Shown one piece after another: positions 42,028 to 50,941 of a DNA stretch of 64,000 nucleotides (position 1 is the first letter of the stretch; every line of letters begins with the position of its first letter). Made by a program: the position numbers and the translations under genes. The DNA is from Qaidamihabitans albus (lineage in GTDB: Bacteria; Actinomycetota; Actinomycetes; Mycobacteriales; Pseudonocardiaceae). The notes under the pieces were generated by a model that worked only from the letters and a program-made list of their open reading frames with translations, was not told the origin of the DNA and searched no databases. The stretch covers positions 496,001-560,000 of the forward strand of contig NZ_JAEHOB010000002.1 of NCBI RefSeq assembly GCF_016464705.1, in the 5' to 3' direction.

Positions 42028-43637
42028 GGCGCCCCTGCGGGCTCGGCGGCCGCTTCGCCCGCCTGCTCCGTGGCGGGAGCGGCCACGAGCTCCCGGAGGA
42101 CGTTGCGGCGGATCTTGCCGGTGGCGGTCTTCGGCAGCTCGGACAGCTGCACCACCGCGCGGGGACGTTTGAACGCGGCGAGCCCGTCGCGGCACCACTG
42201 GATCAGCGCGGCGCCGTCGACGGACCTGCCCGGCACCGGCACCACGCAGGCCACCGGCTTGTCCAGCTCGTCGGAGTCGGGCACGCCGACCACCACCGCC
42301 TCGGCGACGTCCGGATGCTCCAGCAGCCGGTCCTCCACCTCGCTCGGCGTGACCCAGATGCCGCCCGCCTTGAGCATGTCGTTGAACCGGCCGAGGCACG
42401 AGTAGCTGCCGTCGTCGTTGCGCACGTAGGTGTCGCCGGTGCGCATCCACTCCCCCAGGAACACCCTGCGCGACACCTCCGCCCGGCACCAGTATCCGGT
42501 CGCGGCGCTCTCCCCCCGCACGTACAGCTCGCCCGGCTGCCCTGCGGCCTCGATCACCGCGCCGTGCTCGTCGCGAATCTCCACGTCGTAGCCGGGCACC
42601 GGTGTGCCGGACGACGCGGGCCGCACCCGGCCCGGCCGGTTGGACATGAAGATGTGCAGCATCTCGGTGGAGCCGATGCCGTCGAGCACCTCGACGCCGA
42701 ACCACTCGCGCATGCCGTGATACATCCGCGCGGGCAGCGCCTCCCCCGCCGACACACCCAGCCGCACGGTCGCGAACGCGTCGTCGGCGACGGCGCCAGC
42801 CAGCAGCGGGCCCCAGAAACTCGGTGTGCCGAACAGCAGCGTCGCGCGCTGCGCGGTGGCGCGCTCGGCGATCAGCTGCGGTGTGGGGCGCGCGGCCTCC
42901 AGCAGTGCCGTGGCGCCGACCGAGAGCGGGAAGAACATGGAGTTGCCGATGCCGTAGGCGAAGAACAGCTTGGCCACCGAGAGGCAGCGGTCCTCACGCG
43001 TGATGCCCAGGACCCGCTGCCCGTAGTTCTCGGCCACGAACGGGATGTCCGCGTGCCGGTGCATCGCCGCCTTCGGCGTCCCCGTGGTGCCGGAGGTGTA
43101 GAGCCACAGCACAGGCGAGTCGGCCCACGTCGGGTAGGGCGCGGCGACCTCGCCGGCGCCGCGCAGCCGCTCCCAGTCGTCGGTGAGTATCACGTGCTCG
43201 ACGTCCGGCGCCCGCTCCACCGCGGTGCGCACCGCACCGGCGAACTCCGTGGAGCCCAGCACCACGCGGGCCCGGCAGTCGGCGACGAGGGTGCCCAGCT
43301 CACCGCCGGTGAGCATCGTCGAGCACGGCACGGCCACCGCGCCCAGGTACATGCTCGCGAGGATCGCGGTGAACAGCTCGACCTCGTCGGTCATGCACAT
43401 CAGCACGCGTTCCTCGGGGCGCACACCCAGCTCCCGCAGGCCACCGGCGACCCGGCGCACCTCGGCGCCGAGGTCTGCATAGCTCACCGTGCGGCTGTTG
43501 GAGATCACCGCGGTGCGGTCGCCGTCCCCCGCGGCGACGTGCCGGCCGACCAGGTACTCGGCCGCGTTGAAAGCGGGTGCCGGCTGTGTGCTCGACATGT
43601 TCGACGCGCTCGTGACGCCGGGGCTCGTCTCGGTCAT
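42024..43637 (-). CDS. Benzoate-CoA ligase-type acyl-CoA synthetase
   Basis: This is an ANL-superfamily ligase of 537 residues. It has the AMP-binding motif LYTSGTTGTPKAAMHRH, FFAYGIGNSMFFPL (highly typical of benzoate-CoA ligases), GRFNDMLKAGGIWVTPSEVE and the C-terminal lysine motif PKTATGKIRR. It would form benzoyl-CoA, the substrate of BoxB. An internal ATG at 43598 (MSSTQPAP) is an alternative start. Downstream of boxB by 32 bp, it overlaps the amidohydrolase gene. Confidence 0.9.
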   Translation of the reverse strand: MTETSPGVTSASNMSSTQPAPAFNAAEYLVGRHVAAGDGDRTAVISNSRTVSYADLGAEVRRVAGGLRELGVRPEERVLMCMTDEVELFTAILASMYLGAVAVPCSTMLTGGELGTLVADCRARVVLGSTEFAGAVRTAVERAPDVEHVILTDDWERLRGAGEVAAPYPTWADSPVLWLYTSGTTGTPKAAMHRHADIPFVAENYGQRVLGITREDRCLSVAKLFFAYGIGNSMFFPLSVGATALLEAARPTPQLIAERATAQRATLLFGTPSFWGPLLAGAVADDAFATVRLGVSAGEALPARMYHGMREWFGVEVLDGIGSTEMLHIFMSNRPGRVRPASSGTPVPGYDVEIRDEHGAVIEAAGQPGELYVRGESAATGYWCRAEVSRRVFLGEWMRTGDTYVRNDDGSYSCLGRFNDMLKAGGIWVTPSEVEDRLLEHPDVAEAVVVGVPDSDELDKPVACVVPVPGRSVDGAALIQWCRDGLAAFKRPRAVVQLSELPKTATGKIRRNVLRELVAAPATEQAGEAAAEPAGAP

Positions 43638-43669
43638 GTGGCCTCATCTCCCGCGCTCTGGGCCCCGCC

Positions 43670-45091
43670 TCAGCTCAGGTGGACGTATTCGTAGTCGAAC
43701 GGCTTTCCGTTGATGCCGTTGGCCGGGGGCGCCACCCAGCTCGCGATCTTGCCACGTTCGTAGACCGGTTTCATCAGTGAACGCACGAAGGTCAGGTCCT
43801 CGGCGGTGGGCAGCCAGTGGTCCCTGGCCGCCTGCCACGTCCCCTCGTCGACGATCGTGCCGTCCGGCGTGATGTGGTGGCCGGAGTTGATCCCGACCTG
43901 CCGGTTGAAGCCCGGGTGCGGGAGCTTGAACCGGAAGTCGATGCCGTTCTCGGCGAGGATCTTGTTCCAGCGCTTGATCCCGGTGCGGCAGTCGGCGATG
44001 TACTCCTCGCGCAGGTCGAGGTTGAGTGCGAGGATCGTCTGGATCTCCTCCTGGGTCCAGGTGCCGTCCTCGCGCGGCTTGTCGAGCACCACGCTGTCGT
44101 CGGTGAGCTGGTGGTCGTCCTTGCGGCGCGGCTCCAGCCAGCGGCCCTTGAGACCCGCGGTGTAGTAGTTGGCCGCGTTGGTGGAGGTCTCGCTGCCGAA
44201 GAGATCCAGCGAGACGCTGTAGTGGAAGTTGATGTACTTCTGGATGATGTCGAGCGGGATGCCGCCGTGCGAGGCGATGTCGAGGGTGTCGTGCTCGCGG
44301 ATCAGCTCGGCACTGCGCGTGACGACGCGGTCGACACCGGTGGTGCCGACGAACATGTGGTGCGCCTCTTCCTTGAGCATGAACTCGCACGTGCGCGACA
44401 GCGGGTCGAACGCCGACTCCTTGAGGGTGCCCAGCTGGTACTTGCCGTCACGGTCGGTGAAGTAGGTGAACATGTAGAAGGCCAGCCAGTCGGCGGTCTC
44501 CTCGTTGAACGCGCCCAGGATGCGCGGCGTGTCGGGGCTGCCGGAGTTGCGGTACAGCAGCGCCTCCGCCTCCTCCCGGCCCTCCCGGCCGAAGTAGGCG
44601 TGCAGCAGGTACACCATCGCCCACAGGTGCCTGCCCTCCTCGACGTTGACCTGGAAGAGGTTGCGCAGGTCGTACAGGCTCGGCGCGCTGAGCCCGAGCA
44701 GCCGCTGCTGCTCCACGGAGGCCGGCTCGGTGTCGCCCTGGATGACGATGAGCCGCTGCAGGTCGGCCCGGTACTCGCCGGGCACCTGCTGCCACACCGG
44801 CTCCCCGCGGTGCTCGCCGAAGGCGATGCGCCGGTCCGGGTCGCGCTCGGCCAGGAAGATGCCCCACCGGTAGTCGGGCACGTTGACGTGGTCGAAGTGC
44901 GCCCAGCCCTCGCGGCCGACGCTGACCGCGGTGCGCAGGTAGACGCCGTGGGTCTCCAGGGTGGGTCCCATCTCGCCCCACCAGTGCAGGAACTTCGGCT
45001 GCCAGCCCTCCAGCGCCCGCTGCAGGCGGCGGTTGCCCGCCAGGTCGACGTTGTTCGGGATCTTCGCGTCGTAGTCGATCTTCTCCGGCAT
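43670..45091 (-). CDS. boxB: Benzoyl-CoA 2,3-epoxidase subunit B
   Basis: BoxB is the di-iron oxygenase that epoxidises benzoyl-CoA with O2. Carboxylate/histidine ligands are visible in VEEGRHLWAM, NEETADW and KEEAHHMF. The 473-residue protein begins MPEKIDYDAKIPNNVDL, as in known BoxB. It needs electrons from BoxA (a ferredoxin/reductase), which is not in this window. Two nt separate it from boxC. Confidence 0.95.
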   Translation of the reverse strand: MPEKIDYDAKIPNNVDLAGNRRLQRALEGWQPKFLHWWGEMGPTLETHGVYLRTAVSVGREGWAHFDHVNVPDYRWGIFLAERDPDRRIAFGEHRGEPVWQQVPGEYRADLQRLIVIQGDTEPASVEQQRLLGLSAPSLYDLRNLFQVNVEEGRHLWAMVYLLHAYFGREGREEAEALLYRNSGSPDTPRILGAFNEETADWLAFYMFTYFTDRDGKYQLGTLKESAFDPLSRTCEFMLKEEAHHMFVGTTGVDRVVTRSAELIREHDTLDIASHGGIPLDIIQKYINFHYSVSLDLFGSETSTNAANYYTAGLKGRWLEPRRKDDHQLTDDSVVLDKPREDGTWTQEEIQTILALNLDLREEYIADCRTGIKRWNKILAENGIDFRFKLPHPGFNRQVGINSGHHITPDGTIVDEGTWQAARDHWLPTAEDLTFVRSLMKPVYERGKIASWVAPPANGINGKPFDYEYVHLS

Positions 45092-45093
45092 GG

Positions 45094-46791
45094 TCAGACT
45101 CGCTTCCTGTCGAACACGGCCTTGCGTCCGGTGCCGTAGCGGCGCAGCGCGCCGTCGGGTCCCGCGGCGTTGGGCCGGTTGAAGATCCAGTTCTGCCAGG
45201 CCGAGAGCCGCCCGAAGATCTTCGTCTCCATCGTCTCCGGGCCCGTGAAGCGGTGGCTGGCCTCCATCCCGGTGAGCGCATCCGGCGAGAGGGATCTGCG
45301 GCCCTCGACCACGAGCCGGATCTCGTCCTCCCAGTCGATGTCGTCCGGCGCGCCGGTGACCAGCCCCAGCTCGACCGCCTCCCCCGGGGTGAGTTCCCGG
45401 TCGCGTTCCCTGCGCAGCCACGCCAGGTGCTCGTCCTCGCGGTAGAAGCGGGACTCCAGCCGGGAAAGGCCATTGCCCATCGGGAAGGGCCCGAAGTTGG
45501 CGCCGGAGAGCACGATGGCGGCGCGCTCGTCGCTGTCCTCGTCCTCGATCGGTGGCCCGTCCAGCATGTACTGCCGGTCGGCCGCCAGCGCCAGTTCCAG
45601 CAGCACCCCGGCGAAGCAGCTCCCCGGCTCGATCAGTGCGATCAGGCTGCGGCTGGTCACGTCCAGCCGTTTCAGGGTGCGCTTGTAGTAGTGCACGATC
45701 TCGTTGCACAACCAGTCCCCGGCCGCGTTGTCCAGCATCACCCGCTCGTGCGCCAGCACCCGCGCCGGGTCGCCCTCGGTGCGCAGCACCCACGTGCCCA
45801 GCTCGGTCTCGTTGGTCCGCAGCCGCAGGATCGCGTCGTCCAGCTCGCGCGTCACGGCCAGCAGCCAGTTCGCGGCACCCTGCTCGTGGGCCCCCGCCGG
45901 CCCGTCCGGGGCATCCTCACGCGGCCCGCGCACGGTGAGCTCCACCGTCCCCGCCGCGCGGTCGTAGCGGGCGCTGACGTGCCGGTAGGCGACACCGTCC
46001 GCGCTCTCCACCCGCTCCAGCGGCACCAACTCGATGCCCTTGGCGTCGGCCGGGCGGCTGCTCCGCTCCGCCAGCTCCCGCGCCCGGCGGCGGACCGTCT
46101 CGGCGAACTCCCGGCGCGGCGCGAGCTCGTCCACCAGCCGCCATTCCACGGCGGTCCGGCCCTTCACGCCGTCGCTGCGGGTGGCGAACACGTCCGCGCG
46201 GTCCTTGCGCACCCTGCGCTTGTCCACCACCCGGGTGAGCCCGCCCGTGCCGGGCAGCACGCCGAGCAGCGGCACCTCCGGCAGCGCCACCGTCGAGGAG
46301 TTGTCGTCCACCAGCACGATGTGCTCACAGGCCAGCGCCAGCTCGTACCCGCCGCCCGCGCAGGCGCCGTTCACCGCAGCGAGATACGTCTGCCCCGAGT
46401 TCTCGGTGGCGTCCTCCATGCCGTTGCGGGTCTCGTTGGTGAACTTGCAGAAGTTCACCTTCCACTCGTGCGGGGAGCCCGCCAGCATCCGGATGTTCGC
46501 ACCAGCGCAGAACACGTTCTCCTTCGCGCTGGTCAGCACGACCGACCGGACCGCGGGATACTCGAACCGCAACCGCTGCACCGCGTCGTAGAGCTCGATG
46601 TCCACGCCGAGGTCGTAGGAGTTCAGCTTCAGCTCGTAGCCGGGCACGAGGCCGCCCGCCTCGTCGACGTCCAGCTCCAGCCAGGCCACGGGGCCGTCGA
46701 CCGTGAGCTTCCAGTGCCGGTAGCCGTCCGGATGGCGATCGAACGACACGACGGGCGAGTCGGTGGTCTCTCCGGCATCGATGGCGGTCAT
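45094..46791 (-). CDS. boxC: Benzoyl-CoA-dihydrodiol lyase
   Basis: BoxC is a crotonase-superfamily enzyme that opens the epoxide ring to 3,4-didehydroadipyl-CoA semialdehyde and formate. The 565-residue product has two crotonase-like halves. CAGANIRMLAGSPHEWKVNFC and VNGACAGGGYELALACEHI are in the first, and LIEPGSCFAGVLLELALAADRQYML in the second. It is the first gene of the operon boxC-boxB-ligase-amidohydrolase. A dyad lies 11-49 bp upstream of its start. Confidence 0.95.
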   Translation of the reverse strand: MTAIDAGETTDSPVVSFDRHPDGYRHWKLTVDGPVAWLELDVDEAGGLVPGYELKLNSYDLGVDIELYDAVQRLRFEYPAVRSVVLTSAKENVFCAGANIRMLAGSPHEWKVNFCKFTNETRNGMEDATENSGQTYLAAVNGACAGGGYELALACEHIVLVDDNSSTVALPEVPLLGVLPGTGGLTRVVDKRRVRKDRADVFATRSDGVKGRTAVEWRLVDELAPRREFAETVRRRARELAERSSRPADAKGIELVPLERVESADGVAYRHVSARYDRAAGTVELTVRGPREDAPDGPAGAHEQGAANWLLAVTRELDDAILRLRTNETELGTWVLRTEGDPARVLAHERVMLDNAAGDWLCNEIVHYYKRTLKRLDVTSRSLIALIEPGSCFAGVLLELALAADRQYMLDGPPIEDEDSDERAAIVLSGANFGPFPMGNGLSRLESRFYREDEHLAWLRRERDRELTPGEAVELGLVTGAPDDIDWEDEIRLVVEGRRSLSPDALTGMEASHRFTGPETMETKIFGRLSAWQNWIFNRPNAAGPDGALRRYGTGRKAVFDRKRV

Positions 46792-46801
46792 GCCGGATAG
46801 T

Positions 46802-46840
46802 TTCTACGTGATATTGCGGCATCGTCAAGGTTATGTAGAA
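46802..46840 (-). promoter_or_regulatory. Imperfect dyad upstream of boxC (possible operator)
   Basis: TTCTAC (46802-46807) is mirrored by GTAGAA (46835-46840), with partial symmetry extending to 13-nt half-sites (9 of 13 match). It lies in AT-rich DNA just upstream of boxC. A PaaX- or other dimeric regulator could bind here. Confidence 0.45.
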
Positions 46841-46917
46841 GATCAACCCCTACCTGAGTACCGCGGCACGAAACCCCACCGACCGGGCGCGCCGGGCCGG
46901 GCTGACGGCACGCCGGA

Positions 46918-48207
46918 TCAGCGGCCCGCGGCCTCCTCGAATGCGCCACGCGGCTCCTCCCGGGAGCCGAGGTCGACGACGTCGTGGCCGTAGGGCATGC
47001 CGACGAGCCAGTCGCCGAGCACCCGGATGGTCCGGTTCCACGTCGGGATCTGCGTCGCGTAGTAAGCGCGGCGGGCCGCCCACGCGAGCGTGCCGTCGAG
47101 CTGGCGGCCGAACGCCTCGCCGACCGCCTTGTTCTTGCCCAGCGTCACGAACTCGCCGCGGCTGCGGTAGCGGAACGGCCCCGCCTGCCTGCCGCGGATG
47201 TCGGCGACCAGGTTGTCCCCGAGCTGTTCGGCCTGGCGCACCGCGTGCTGCGCCGTTGGCGGGCTGACGCCCTGCTCCTGATCGGGCACCGCGGCGCAGT
47301 CGCCCGCGGCCCAGATGTTGCGGGTTCCCTCGACCCGCATGGTCGGGTCCACCACCAGCCTGCCGCGCTCGTCCACCGGCAGGCCCAGCTCACCGACCAG
47401 CGCCTGCGGCCGGGTGCCCGCCACCCAGACCAGGGTGTCGGCCTCGAACTTGCTGCCGTCGGACAGCTGCAGCAGACCACCTTCGGCCGATTCGAGCTGC
47501 GTCCCGAGCCGGATGTCGATGCCCCGGCCGGCCAGCTCCCTCATGGCGCGCTCGGCCAGCTCCTCGCCGACCGTCGTGAGAATACGGTCCATGGCCTCGA
47601 CCAGCACCCAGCGCATCTCGGTGGCCTCGATCTCCGGGTAGCCCGCGAGCACGTCCACGGCCATGTCCTGCAGCTCGGCCAGCGCCTCGACGCCGGTATA
47701 ACCGCCGCCGACGAACACGAACGTCAGGGCACGCCTGCGCAGTTCGGGATCGGCGGTGGCGGAGGCGATCTCCAGCCGCCGCAGCACGTGGTCCCGCAGA
47801 TAGACCGCCTCGGCGAGCGAGTTGAAACCGATGCCGCAGTCGGCCAGCCCGGGCACGGGCATGAGCTTCGACATCGCCCCGAGGCCGAGCACCAGCTCGT
47901 CGTACTCCAGGTCGAGGGACGGCCCTGCGTAGGGCTCCACCGAGGCGACCGACCGCTGCGCGTCGACACCGGTGAGCCTGCCCGCCACGAACCGCGTGCC
48001 CTTGAGCACGGCGCGCAGCGGTACCACGGCATGCCGGGGTTCGAGCGTGCCGGAGGCCACCTCCGGCAGCAGCGGCCGGTAGACCATGAAGTTCTCCGGG
48101 TTGACCACCGTCACCTCGGCCTCGCCGCGCTGGAGCCGCCGCTGCAACCGCAGCGCGGTGTAGAGGCCGACGTAGCCACCGCCGGCGATCAAGATCCGCT
48201 TGGACAC
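46918..48207 (-). CDS. Type II NADH dehydrogenase-like FAD oxidoreductase
   Basis: This is a two-dinucleotide-domain flavoprotein of 429 residues: ILIAGGGYVGLYTALRLQ at the N-terminus, FVFVGGGYTGVEALAEL for NADH, and GDCAAVPDQEQGVSPPTAQHAVRQA near the C-terminus. Such proteins oxidise NADH and reduce menaquinone at the membrane face without pumping protons. The C-terminal amphipathic region is present. Assignment as Ndh is likely but other quinone reductases of the family cannot be excluded. Confidence 0.88.
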   Translation of the reverse strand: MSKRILIAGGGYVGLYTALRLQRRLQRGEAEVTVVNPENFMVYRPLLPEVASGTLEPRHAVVPLRAVLKGTRFVAGRLTGVDAQRSVASVEPYAGPSLDLEYDELVLGLGAMSKLMPVPGLADCGIGFNSLAEAVYLRDHVLRRLEIASATADPELRRRALTFVFVGGGYTGVEALAELQDMAVDVLAGYPEIEATEMRWVLVEAMDRILTTVGEELAERAMRELAGRGIDIRLGTQLESAEGGLLQLSDGSKFEADTLVWVAGTRPQALVGELGLPVDERGRLVVDPTMRVEGTRNIWAAGDCAAVPDQEQGVSPPTAQHAVRQAEQLGDNLVADIRGRQAGPFRYRSRGEFVTLGKNKAVGEAFGRQLDGTLAWAARRAYYATQIPTWNRTIRVLGDWLVGMPYGHDVVDLGSREEPRGAFEEAAGR

Positions 48208-48232
48208 TCGAAAACCTCCTCAGGGCACGGTC

Positions 48233-48466
48233 CTACTCGCCGAGCAGGGCGACCGCGTAGGCGACGAAGAAGCCCGCGACGAGCACGACGACCACGGCGA
48301 TGGCCAGCACCCAGCCGAGCGACATCTTCCTGGACTGCCGCGGCTCCTGATGGCTCAGGCCGGAGACCTGCCCCGACTCGGGCGGGGTGTCGCCGGGCGC
48401 GACGCCGCCGCCACGCTCAAGTCCGGGGGTCTCGCGCGGGTCGGGATCGGGGGGTCGCGCGGTCAT
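48233..48466 (-). CDS. Small single-pass membrane protein (DUF6480-like)
   Basis: The 77-residue product has a Pro/Gly-rich N-terminal half (MTARPPDPDPRETPGLERGG) and one C-terminal TM helix (LAIAVVVVLVAGFFVAYAVALLGE). This arrangement resembles actinobacterial DUF6480 proteins. ATG 48466 is chosen over a longer frame because the homology-like pattern starts there and GGGAGGCAGC precedes it. Function unknown. It lies 25 bp upstream of the NDH-2 gene on the same strand. Confidence 0.7.
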   Translation of the reverse strand: MTARPPDPDPRETPGLERGGGVAPGDTPPESGQVSGLSHQEPRQSRKMSLGWVLAIAVVVVLVAGFFVAYAVALLGE

Positions 48467-48605
48467 GCTGCCTCCCGTACCGCGATCACTTGCTGCTGTC
48501 CCCCTCCGGGTACCCACAGCGAGCCGTACAAACCCGGCAGCGGCGCGCACGGGTTTCACGCACGGCGGCCACGGGTAGGCGGCTGATTCGGGAAAGGAGG
48601 CTCAT

Positions 48606-48794
48606 ATGCACCGCGAGAGCGACCGGCACAGTCCCCGTGAGGACGACGAGCTCAAGTCCGAACTGCAGGGCATGTTGAAGGGCAACCGCCCGAGCCGGGC
48701 CGAGGAGTGGCGCGACCCGGAGCCGCCTGCCGACGACGATCCCGCCGTCCCGCCCATCGACGAGTCCGAACGCTCCGAGCCCGAACAGCGCTGA
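48606..48794 (+). CDS. Small acidic hypothetical protein (62 aa)
   Basis: The product is hydrophilic and disordered-looking: MHRESDRHSPREDDELKSEL, then a Pro/Asp/Glu-rich C-terminal half. A strong AAGGAGG ribosome site precedes ATG 48606, which supports translation. It stands alone between the minus-strand DUF6480-like and 3-hydroxyacyl-CoA dehydrogenase genes. I recognise no family. Confidence 0.7.
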   Translation: MHRESDRHSPREDDELKSELQGMLKGNRPSRAEEWRDPEPPADDDPAVPPIDESERSEPEQR

Positions 48795-48858
48795 GTCCGG
48801 AAAAGCCCCGGGCCGGGCCGGCGCGTACCGCGCGTTCCCCCGGCCCGGGCCACGCCTG

Positions 48859-50079
48859 TCACCGGCCGGGTTGCCGGTCGGCCCAGAACAGCGGACCGCC
48901 ACGGTGCGCCGGAAAACCGTAGCCGTGGACGAGCACGAGATCGATGTCCGAGGCACGTTCGGCGATTCCGTCCTCCAGCACCCGCCTGGCCTCGCCGACG
49001 ATCGCCCCGAGCGCGCGGCGCACGATCTCCTCGGCGGCGAACGGCCGTCGCTGGAAGCCCTTCTCCTCGGACACCTGGCGAATGAGCTCGTGCACGGTCT
49101 CGTCCACCTCGCCGCGCCGCGCGCCCTCCCGGTAACGGTAGTAGCCCGCGCCCGACTTGCGGCCGAACCTGCCGTGCTCGCACAACCGGTCGAGCACGCC
49201 GGGCACCCGCTCGCCCGGATCCCGCGTGGCGGCGACCCGCTTGCGGTTCGCCCACGCGATGTCCAGGCCGGAAAGGTCGCCCACCGCGAACGGGCCCATC
49301 GCGAAGCCGAACTCCTCCAGCGCCGCGTCGACCTCCCTGGGCAGTGCGCCCTCCTCCAGCATGAACTCGCACTCGGTGCGGTACACGTTGTAGATCCGGT
49401 TGCCGATAAAGCCGTCGCACACCCGGGCGACAACCGCCACCTTGCCGAGCGCGCCACCGAGCCGCAGCGCGGTGGCCAGCGTGTCGTCGGCGGTGCGCTC
49501 ACCGCGCACCACCTCGAGCAGGCGCATGACGTGGGCAGGGCTGAAGAAGTGCAGGCCCACCACGTCGCCGGGCCTGCCGCTGGCGGCCGCGAGCTCGTCG
49601 AGATCGAGATAGGAGGTGTTGGAGGCGAGGACGGCACCCGGTTTCGCCAGTGCGCCGAGCCGGGACAGCAGCTCCCGTTTGACGGCCATGTCCTCGAACA
49701 CAGCCTCCACCACGAGATCACATCCGGCCAGCGCGGCCTGGTCGGTGCCCGGTGTGAGTGCCGCCAGCCTGTGCTCGGCCTCGGCCCGGTCGGCCTTGCC
49801 CTTCGCCACGGCCTTGTCCTGGATCTCCCGGATCCGCCCGACGCCGCGTTCCAGCGCGTCCGCCGACTGCTCGACCAGCGTCACGGGGAAACCGGCCTGG
49901 AGGAACGCGGCGGCGATCCCGGCACCCATCGTGCCCGCACCGACCACACCCACCCGCTCCACCTGGCGCGGCTCGGCGTCCGGCGCCCGGCCCGCCACCC
50001 GCTCGGCGTCGGCGAGGTACCGGCGCGCGGCGACCTCGAAGGCTGCCGGCTCTTCCGGGCCGGGCGGCGCTGCGTTCAT
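48859..50079 (-). CDS. 3-Hydroxyacyl-CoA dehydrogenase
   Basis: This NAD-dependent enzyme oxidises L-3-hydroxyacyl-CoA. After a 40-residue N-terminal extension, the Rossmann motif VGVVGAGTMGAGIAAAFLQAGF begins. GLHFFSPAHVMRLLEVV and two C-terminal 3HCDH domains follow. The last part (GYGFPAHRGGPLFWAD) resembles the dehydrogenase half of FadB/FadJ. It could serve beta-oxidation or the lower part of benzoate catabolism (3-hydroxyadipyl-CoA), but it is 2 kb from the box operon with other genes between. A CCGGTGGC/GCCACCGG hairpin (50093-50116) lies just upstream of its ribosome site. Confidence 0.9.
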   Translation of the reverse strand: MNAAPPGPEEPAAFEVAARRYLADAERVAGRAPDAEPRQVERVGVVGAGTMGAGIAAAFLQAGFPVTLVEQSADALERGVGRIREIQDKAVAKGKADRAEAEHRLAALTPGTDQAALAGCDLVVEAVFEDMAVKRELLSRLGALAKPGAVLASNTSYLDLDELAAASGRPGDVVGLHFFSPAHVMRLLEVVRGERTADDTLATALRLGGALGKVAVVARVCDGFIGNRIYNVYRTECEFMLEEGALPREVDAALEEFGFAMGPFAVGDLSGLDIAWANRKRVAATRDPGERVPGVLDRLCEHGRFGRKSGAGYYRYREGARRGEVDETVHELIRQVSEEKGFQRRPFAAEEIVRRALGAIVGEARRVLEDGIAERASDIDLVLVHGYGFPAHRGGPLFWADRQPGR

Positions 50080-50328
50080 CGACTGTCCTCCTCCGGTGGC
50101 ATGCGAAGGCCACCGGGGACCGTACCTCGCTCGCCGCCGCCGCAGGGCCGCAGTGTTCCGCCGTGTCTTTTCGCCGTTCTTTTTCGCCGGTCTTGTCCGC
50201 CCGCGTGGTCCGGCCTGGTTCAGGGGTGTTCAGGTTCCTCACGGATGATCGCCTGCCGGACGGCACAACGCGGAAACCAGCGGCGGCCGCACCGGCGGGC
50301 CGGCGCCGTACATCCGCGGCCCCTGGCG

Positions 50329-50541
50329 CTAGCCCGGCGCATCGATCACCACGGCGTCGAGCTCGTCGGCGCGGGCGAGCAGATCCGTGGTCAGCCGCTG
50401 CAGGTGCCCGCCCAGCTGGCGCAACCCGTCCGCGGGCAACTCGCCACCGTCCTGGCGATGCAGCAGCTCCACCACGATCTCGCCGAGGTAGGTGTTCAGC
50501 GCGGACAGGCGGGCGAGCAGCTCGCGGTCCTTGCGGATCAT
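50329..50541 (-). CDS. Small helical hypothetical protein (70 aa)
   Basis: The product begins MIRKDRELLARLSALNTYLG and is predicted to be two or three amphipathic helices, with no cysteine and no TM segment. The ATG at 50541 is chosen over a start at 50580 because two palindromes (50553-50586) lie directly upstream and would otherwise be coding. I recognise no named family, although the pattern looks like a common actinobacterial small protein. A 249-bp gap downstream before the dehydrogenase gene holds a T-rich tract with a repeated TTTTCGCCG and no gene that I can support. Confidence 0.65.
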   Translation of the reverse strand: MIRKDRELLARLSALNTYLGEIVVELLHRQDGGELPADGLRQLGGHLQRLTTDLLARADELDAVVIDAPG

Positions 50542-50552
50542 CGGATCGGTCC

Positions 50553-50586
50553 GGCCGTACTCATACGGCCAATGTAGCACGCTACA
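50553..50586 (-). promoter_or_regulatory. Two adjacent palindromes upstream of the 70-aa gene
   Basis: TGTAGC-AC-GCTACA (50573-50586) and GGCCGTA-CTCA-TACGGCC (50553-50570) are both perfect inverted repeats separated by 2 bp. They lie 12-45 bp upstream of the start. On the minus strand the first contains TACATT, a possible -10. Two different dyads suggest binding by one or two dimeric repressors. Confidence 0.55.
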
Positions 50587-50595
50587 CGGCAGAAC

Positions 50596-50763
50596 CTACT
50601 CGCGACCGAGCACGATCGTCGGTTCCAGCTCCTCGTCGTCCTCGCGCGGCGCGGGCACCCGCGTGTTGCCCGCCGAGTCGCCGCCTCCGCCGTGTGGTCC
50701 GGGCTGGATGACCGGCGGCGGGGGATGCTGGGCCGAGTCGGTTCTTTCCGTGTCCGGCATCAT
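50596..50763 (-). CDS. Small Pro/Gly-rich acidic hypothetical protein (55 aa)
   Basis: The product is low complexity: MMPDTERTDSAQHPPPPVIQ, a Gly-rich middle and an acidic end (EDDEELEPTIVLGRE). GAGGAG 7 nt before ATG 50763 supports translation. The C-terminal end lies about 10 bp from the palindromes upstream of the next gene, so the two may share regulation. No known family. Confidence 0.6.
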   Translation of the reverse strand: MMPDTERTDSAQHPPPPVIQPGPHGGGGDSAGNTRVPAPREDDEELEPTIVLGRE

Positions 50764-50941
50764 TTCCGCACTCCTCTCCTCGGGTACGGCCCCGGGCCGC
50801 GGGCTGCCGGGCACGGGGCGCAGCTCCCATGATTCTCCGGATGTACCCGGGCGAAAAGCGGAAAACACTCGGTTGATCCCCACCGGACGTGGGAACTGTG
50901 GCCCTTCCCGCCGGGACCCGGCAGGCGCCCACCCTTCGCGC

